Of a stretch of 32,500 nucleotides of DNA, positions 32,371 to 32,500 are shown piece after piece. This DNA is from Chrysomallon squamiferum (lineage: Eukaryota > Mollusca > Gastropoda > Neomphalida > Peltospiridae). The position numbers were made by a program, and so were the translations under genes. How positions within the stretch are numbered: the stretch's first letter is position 1; each line of letters begins with the position of its first letter. The notes beneath the pieces are model-generated. The model did no database searches, was not told the origin of the DNA, and worked only from the letters and a program-made list of their open reading frames with translations. The stretch covers positions 15,539,272-15,571,771 of the forward strand of contig CM022666.1 in the NCBI GenBank assembly GCA_012295275.1, written 5' to 3'.

Positions 32371-32500
32371 GGTCATTGTTCTTTTTTTTTTATTTATTTA
32401 GAAAGGAAATTTACTTCTGAAAAGTAAGAAAGGAAATGAAATAAAAGAAAAAAAAAAAAAAAAAACACGACGAAAAACAAGATTATGGTGATAAATAGAT

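Overview
The window looks like non-coding DNA from an animal nuclear genome. It is strongly AT-rich and crowded with long simple repeats: (AG/CT)n, (AAT/ATT)n, (AAAT/ATTT)n, (GATA)n, (CA/TG)n and A/T runs of 20-31 bases. There is no dense run of genes, no ribosome-binding-site-led operon structure and no recognisable transposon open frame. The only convincing gene piece is an exon with a consensus 3' splice site. This style fits a repeat-rich invertebrate, perhaps a marine lophotrochozoan such as a mollusc. That assignment is inference from repeat texture and the protein's style, not from a diagnostic marker.

The one supported coding region is on the minus strand (23360 down to 22436). It is the last exon of a C2H2 zinc-finger gene, entered through a phase-2 intron. 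It encodes a Ser/Pro-rich stretch, four Cys/His modules (the second degenerate) and an acidic C-terminal tail ending in TGA. Upstream exons are not recognised and probably lie beyond position 32500 or in unrecognised short pieces. The surroundings would then be its intron (above 23360) and its 3' flank (below 22436).

Layout: 1-840, AT-rich unique sequence; 840-1500, GC-richer island; 1650-2452, T-tract, AG arrays and a TAA array; 2640-3060 and 3780-4262, islands; 4272-6380, microsatellites and AT-rich DNA; 6388-6915, a decayed ~30-bp minisatellite; 6916-7500, island; 7560-11690, AT-rich DNA with microsatellites and a decayed ~34-bp array; 11750-12360, island; 12470-14400, a dense microsatellite block; 15480-16260 and 16860-17300, islands; 17985-18620, decayed ~70-bp and ~35-bp repeats, the latter carrying three perfect CRE palindromes; 18620-22370, AT-rich with microsatellites; 22436-23360, zinc-finger exon; 23361-25890, intron-like AT-rich DNA; 25920-26230 and 27921-28157, two more decayed minisatellites; 27300-27830, island; 28260-30290, microsatellites and degenerate repeats; 30290-30590, island; 30600-32500, microsatellites.

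Two patterns stand out beyond the exon. First, GC-richer unique islands alternate with repeat blocks, as expected of cis-regulatory or conserved non-coding sequence around a transcription-factor gene (inference; no conservation test was possible). Second, there are several unrelated-looking decayed minisatellites with 22-70-bp units, some built on GACGTC/ACGT cores. I see no multi-gene system in this window.
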